From Mycobacterium sp. 852002-40037_SCH5390672 (GTDB lineage Bacteria; Actinomycetota; Actinomycetes; Mycobacteriales; Mycobacteriaceae), in NCBI RefSeq assembly GCF_001665875.1, contig NZ_LZTA01000001.1:62001-126000 (forward strand): a DNA stretch of 64,000 nt, in the 5' to 3' direction. Positions 61,117 through 64,000 of this stretch are shown in pieces (position 1 is the stretch's first letter; the number at the start of each line of letters is the position of its first letter). The notes under the pieces were generated by a model. That model searched no databases, was not told where the DNA came from, and saw only the letters and a list, made by a program, of their open reading frames with translations. The position numbers and the translations under genes are program-made.

Positions 61117-62106
61117 ATGCCCAAGGTAGCGATTCTCGATGACTACGCCGGCGTGGCCCTACAGGTTGCCGACTGGTCGCCGGTGCAAAAACGCGCGGAG
61201 GTAACCGTTTTCGACCGGCACATGTCCGAGGACGAAGCGGCCGATGCACTGCGGACGTTTGACGTGGTGTGCACCCTGCGTGAGCGGATGGCGTTTCCGC
61301 GGTCGTTGATCGAGCGGCTGCCTGACTTGAAGCTGATCACGATCGTCGGCCGGAGCCTGCCAAACCTGGACACGGCCGCCGCCGGCGAACGCGGAATTCT
61401 GGTTGCGCATTCGGATTTCGCCCATCCCCGATTCAGGTCCATGCGCGACGCCACCCCGGAGCTCGCCTGGGGGCTGATGATTGCGACGGTGCGCAACCTT
61501 GCCGAAGAACATCGGAACATGCGCGCCGGCGGGTGGCAGAGCAGCGCGGGTATGACGTTGTCCGGCAAGACCCTCGGACTCGTCGGCCTGGGCAGAGTCG
61601 GCAGGCGCATGGCCGAATACGCCGCGGCGTTTGGTATGGAAGTCCTTGCGTGGAGCCAGAATCTCACTGAGGAAGCCGCCGCGAGCGTGGGCGCCCGCCG
61701 GGTCGAGAAGGCGTCGCTGTTCGAATCTTCGGACGTGGTCTCCATTCATCTGGTGCTCTCTGAGCGCACCCGAGGTCTGGTCGGCGAAGCCGAGCTGGCA
61801 CTGATGAAGCCACACGCCTACTTGATCAACACCTCCAGGGGTCCGATCGTGGACGAGGCCGTCCTGATCGCTGCGCTGGAAGCCGGGCGCATCGCCGGAG
61901 CAGGGCTGGACGTCTATGACGATGAGCCCCTGCCGAAAGACCATCGGTTGCGGCTACTTGCGAACGTGACCCTGTCTCCTCACCTGGGGTATGTCACTCG
62001 CGAAATGCTGGGCGCCTTCTACTCCGACACCGTGGAATCAGTGGTGGCATGGCTGGACGGGGCGCCCATCCGGATCGCCAATCCCGAAGCGTTACAGCGG
62101 CGCTGA
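61117..62106 (+). CDS. D-2-hydroxyacid dehydrogenase family protein
   Basis: The 329-residue protein has the NAD-binding GKTLGLVGLGRVGRRMAEYA (about residue 149), LINTSRGPIVDEAVL with the catalytic Arg, GAGLDVYDDEPLP with Glu and LSPHLGYVT with the catalytic His. It should reduce a 2-keto acid or oxidize a 2-hydroxy acid. GGGGGA lies upstream of the ATG at 61117; the frame is open to 60916 but that part is not coding-like. Substrate unknown. Confidence 0.88.
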   Translation: MPKVAILDDYAGVALQVADWSPVQKRAEVTVFDRHMSEDEAADALRTFDVVCTLRERMAFPRSLIERLPDLKLITIVGRSLPNLDTAAAGERGILVAHSDFAHPRFRSMRDATPELAWGLMIATVRNLAEEHRNMRAGGWQSSAGMTLSGKTLGLVGLGRVGRRMAEYAAAFGMEVLAWSQNLTEEAAASVGARRVEKASLFESSDVVSIHLVLSERTRGLVGEAELALMKPHAYLINTSRGPIVDEAVLIAALEAGRIAGAGLDVYDDEPLPKDHRLRLLANVTLSPHLGYVTREMLGAFYSDTVESVVAWLDGAPIRIANPEALQRR

Positions 62107-62112
62107 ACCAGC

Positions 62113-62709
62113 TCACCTCCGTTTCCAGTGCGGACTTTTGACCGCATCGAGGGCGTCGGTGACGTAACGATCGAGTGGCCAGGGCTTTCCGGACTGTCGC
62201 ACCCATTGCTGGAAGGCGAAGTCCGCTGCCGCGAAGGCGAGTTGGACCAGCAGGCCGGGACGGATATCGGCATCCTGGTCGACGCCCATTCGTTCGGCGA
62301 TGAGCTTGGTCGCCCGCTCCTTGTCGGCGGGGCGGTGAACCGTGACCTTATCGAGCAGACCGGGGACCATCAGCAGGGCTTCGCGCCACTCGTCGGTGTC
62401 GGCCTGCTCGAACGAACGAGTCCGGGTGACGATGGCGTTGATCAGCGCGACGTCCGGTGCTTCGTCGGCGGGACGGCCCTCGAGGAGATTGACGATCGCG
62501 GCCCCGCCGTAGCGCACCGGTGCGAGGAGAAGCTCGTCCTTCGCCGGCACATGCCGGAAGAACGTGCGCGGAGAAACGCCTGCGGCCGTGGCGATTTCCT
62601 CTGTCGTCACGGCGTCGTACCCGCGCTCGACGAACAGGCGGAACGCCGCACGCCGGATATCGGCCCGTATCTGTGCGCGCTGCCGGTCGCGGAGCGACTC
62701 GCCGGTCAT
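62113..62709 (-). CDS. TetR-family regulator
   Basis: The 198-residue protein has an HTH (VTTEEIATAAGVSPRTFFRHVPAKDELL) and a C-terminal TetR domain. Its ATG overlaps the stop of the SDR gene by 4 bases (ATGA), so it is the last gene of a VOC-SDR-TetR operon. It may regulate that operon, whose promoter lies beyond the window edge. Confidence 0.88.
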   Translation of the reverse strand: MTGESLRDRQRAQIRADIRRAAFRLFVERGYDAVTTEEIATAAGVSPRTFFRHVPAKDELLLAPVRYGGAAIVNLLEGRPADEAPDVALINAIVTRTRSFEQADTDEWREALLMVPGLLDKVTVHRPADKERATKLIAERMGVDQDADIRPGLLVQLAFAAADFAFQQWVRQSGKPWPLDRYVTDALDAVKSPHWKRR

Positions 62710-63479
62710 CGGAAACAGCCGATCCCGCCGTCGACGTGAATGGTCTGTCCGGTGATGAATGATGCGTCACTCCCGAGTAGAAAGGACACCAGCGCACCCA
62801 CGTCGGAACGGACATCGCCGATGCGCTTCATCGGCACCCGACCCACGGCCTTGTCGTACTCCTTGGGCGCGAACGACTTCCAGAACTTGACCCCGTCGGA
62901 TTCGGCGAAGGGGCAGATGACATTGACGCGGATGTTGTCACGCCCCCATTCCAAGGCGGCCACCTTCGACAACCCGCGGATGCCCTCCTTGGCGGCGGCA
63001 TAACCGCCCCACTTGGGCTCACCGCCGGTGCCCGTGCCCGAACCGAGGTTCACGATCGACCCACCGCCGGCCTCAACCATCAATGGGTACACGGCCTGCA
63101 TCAGCAGGAACGTTGCGCGGGGGCCCACGTCATAGCCGAGGGCCAGGTCTTCGGTGGTGATGTCGACGAACGCCTTGGGTTCGTTGGTGGCGATGGCGTT
63201 GTTGACCAAGCCGTGCACCGCGCCGAAGGCGTCGACTGCGGCGGCCGCGATCCGCTGCGCGCTGTCCGGGTCGCGCAGATCGGCGACGAGCTGCTCCACC
63301 CGTCCAATCGCCTTGAGCTCTGTGGCGGTCCTGTCCAGGACCTCTGCCTGGATGTCGACCAGCAGCACGCCGGCACCGCGTTCGAGCAACGCGGTGGCGA
63401 CGCCCTTGCCGACGCCTTGGGCGGCGCCGGTGACAATCGCGACGTGTCCGCGCATCGAATCTGAGTGGCTGTAGCTCAT
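62706..63479 (-). CDS. Short-chain dehydrogenase/reductase
   Basis: The 257-residue SDR has VTGAAQGVGKGVATALLERG (nucleotide binding), NNAIATNEPKAF, the catalytic Ser in NLGSGTG and Tyr/Lys in YAAAKEGIRGL. It should act on a hydroxy or keto group with NAD(P). It lies between the VOC gene and the TetR gene with 4-base overlaps on each side. Confidence 0.9.
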   Translation of the reverse strand: MSYSHSDSMRGHVAIVTGAAQGVGKGVATALLERGAGVLLVDIQAEVLDRTATELKAIGRVEQLVADLRDPDSAQRIAAAAVDAFGAVHGLVNNAIATNEPKAFVDITTEDLALGYDVGPRATFLLMQAVYPLMVEAGGGSIVNLGSGTGTGGEPKWGGYAAAKEGIRGLSKVAALEWGRDNIRVNVICPFAESDGVKFWKSFAPKEYDKAVGRVPMKRIGDVRSDVGALVSFLLGSDASFITGQTIHVDGGIGCFR

Positions 63480-63979
63480 GGGACGGGTCCCATCTGCAGC
63501 TGTACGCCCCGGTGCATCTCGTAGGTGCTCCGCGCCCCGTTGGGTAGTTCGATGAACTCCACCGGCGTCCCGTCCGGGTCCTTGACGAAAAACATTCGGA
63601 CACCGCCGATCTCGAACGGAGCCTGGTCGGGGGTATACCCGGCGTCGACAATGCGGCGGTGGGCGTCGTCGAGATCTGTCACCGACAGCGAGACGTTGTG
63701 GATGCCGGTGATGCTGCGCCGCCGCCTGTGGTCGGGCGGGCCGGCGCCGATCGACAGCAGCTCGATCATCAACCCACCCAGCAGACCGCCGACCACCCGG
63801 CCCTCCTGCCTACGCGTCGCGTGCAATACCGCGTCGAAAGGCTCCCCGGAAATGAGGGTTTCGAAGACGACCTCCATGCCCAGCACGTCCCGGTAGAACA
63901 CCAGTGCACGGTCCATGTCGGTGACGCCGACGACGAGGTGACAGAACGACACGTCGTCGAGCACGCTCTTCTCGGTCAT
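63476..63979 (-). CDS. VOC family (glyoxalase-like) protein
   Basis: The 167-residue protein has the VOC pattern: FCHLVVGVTDMDRALVFYRDV near residue 12 (H as metal ligand), GIHNVSLSVTDLDDAHRRIVD near residue 92 (second His) and DPDGTPVEFIELP with Glu as third ligand. It is the first visible gene of a VOC-SDR-TetR operon. The ATG at 63979 is 21 bases from the window edge, so further upstream genes cannot be seen. Confidence 0.88.
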   Translation of the reverse strand: MTEKSVLDDVSFCHLVVGVTDMDRALVFYRDVLGMEVVFETLISGEPFDAVLHATRRQEGRVVGGLLGGLMIELLSIGAGPPDHRRRRSITGIHNVSLSVTDLDDAHRRIVDAGYTPDQAPFEIGGVRMFFVKDPDGTPVEFIELPNGARSTYEMHRGVQLQMGPVP

Positions 63980-64000
63980 GGCGTGTCCGCGGAAAGGTTG

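Overview
This is a 64 kb piece of a high-GC mycobacterial chromosome. The diagnosis rests on several genes with obvious mycobacterial relatives: an LpqH-type 19 kDa lipoprotein, a TcrX/TcrY two-component pair, a ProXVWZ uptake operon, FadE36-type kinases, LipE, EchA21 and small Pro/Gly-rich exported proteins. From memory, positions 1-32,300 follow the M. tuberculosis Rv3779 to Rv3752c order in inverted orientation, with extra genes inserted. I take it for a nontuberculous species and cannot name it from the sequence.

Region 1 (1-32,300) is core-like. It holds an aminotransferase-fold protein that lacks the PLP lysine, two quinone oxidoreductases, three tRNA genes (Ser-UGA, Ser-GCU, Arg-ACG), hisC2, tcrXY, lpqH, an alkylsulfatase, a five-gene minus-strand operon (18,275-23,006) encoding an APH-fold kinase, an SDR, an acyl-CoA dehydrogenase, a TetR regulator and an oxidoreductase, then fadE36, proXVWZ, tyrA and tadA.

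Region 2 (32,255-36,924) is a small integrative element in tRNA-Ser(CGA). A 27-bp copy of the tRNA 3' end recurs at 36,898 and bounds about 4.6 kb. This contains a frameshifted tyrosine integrase, a small integrase-operon gene with a damaged start, and a three-gene cargo: a TIGR04255-type protein, an unknown acidic protein and a protein with a TQSCD motif. The cargo is the best candidate here for an undescribed system, possibly host defence.

Region 3 (37,000-52,100) is accessory and metabolic. It has a GH6 glycosidase, a CAP-domain protein, a DUF4185 protein, a GH5-like glycosidase, a TM2 protein, a sulfotransferase/MBL/VOC/flavin-oxidoreductase operon, and a GntR-controlled flavin monooxygenase/CoA-transferase/CoA-lyase operon with an operator-like palindrome.

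Region 4 (52,263-60,750) is a complete methylcitrate locus: prpR divergent from prpD-prpB-prpC, with pyruvate carboxylase as a tightly packed fourth gene. The operon would turn propionyl-CoA plus oxaloacetate into succinate and pyruvate, then carboxylate the pyruvate back to oxaloacetate. A 2-hydroxyacid dehydrogenase and a VOC/SDR/TetR operon close the window. Short repeats at 52,092-52,261 recur as single copies at 21,156 and 31,712.
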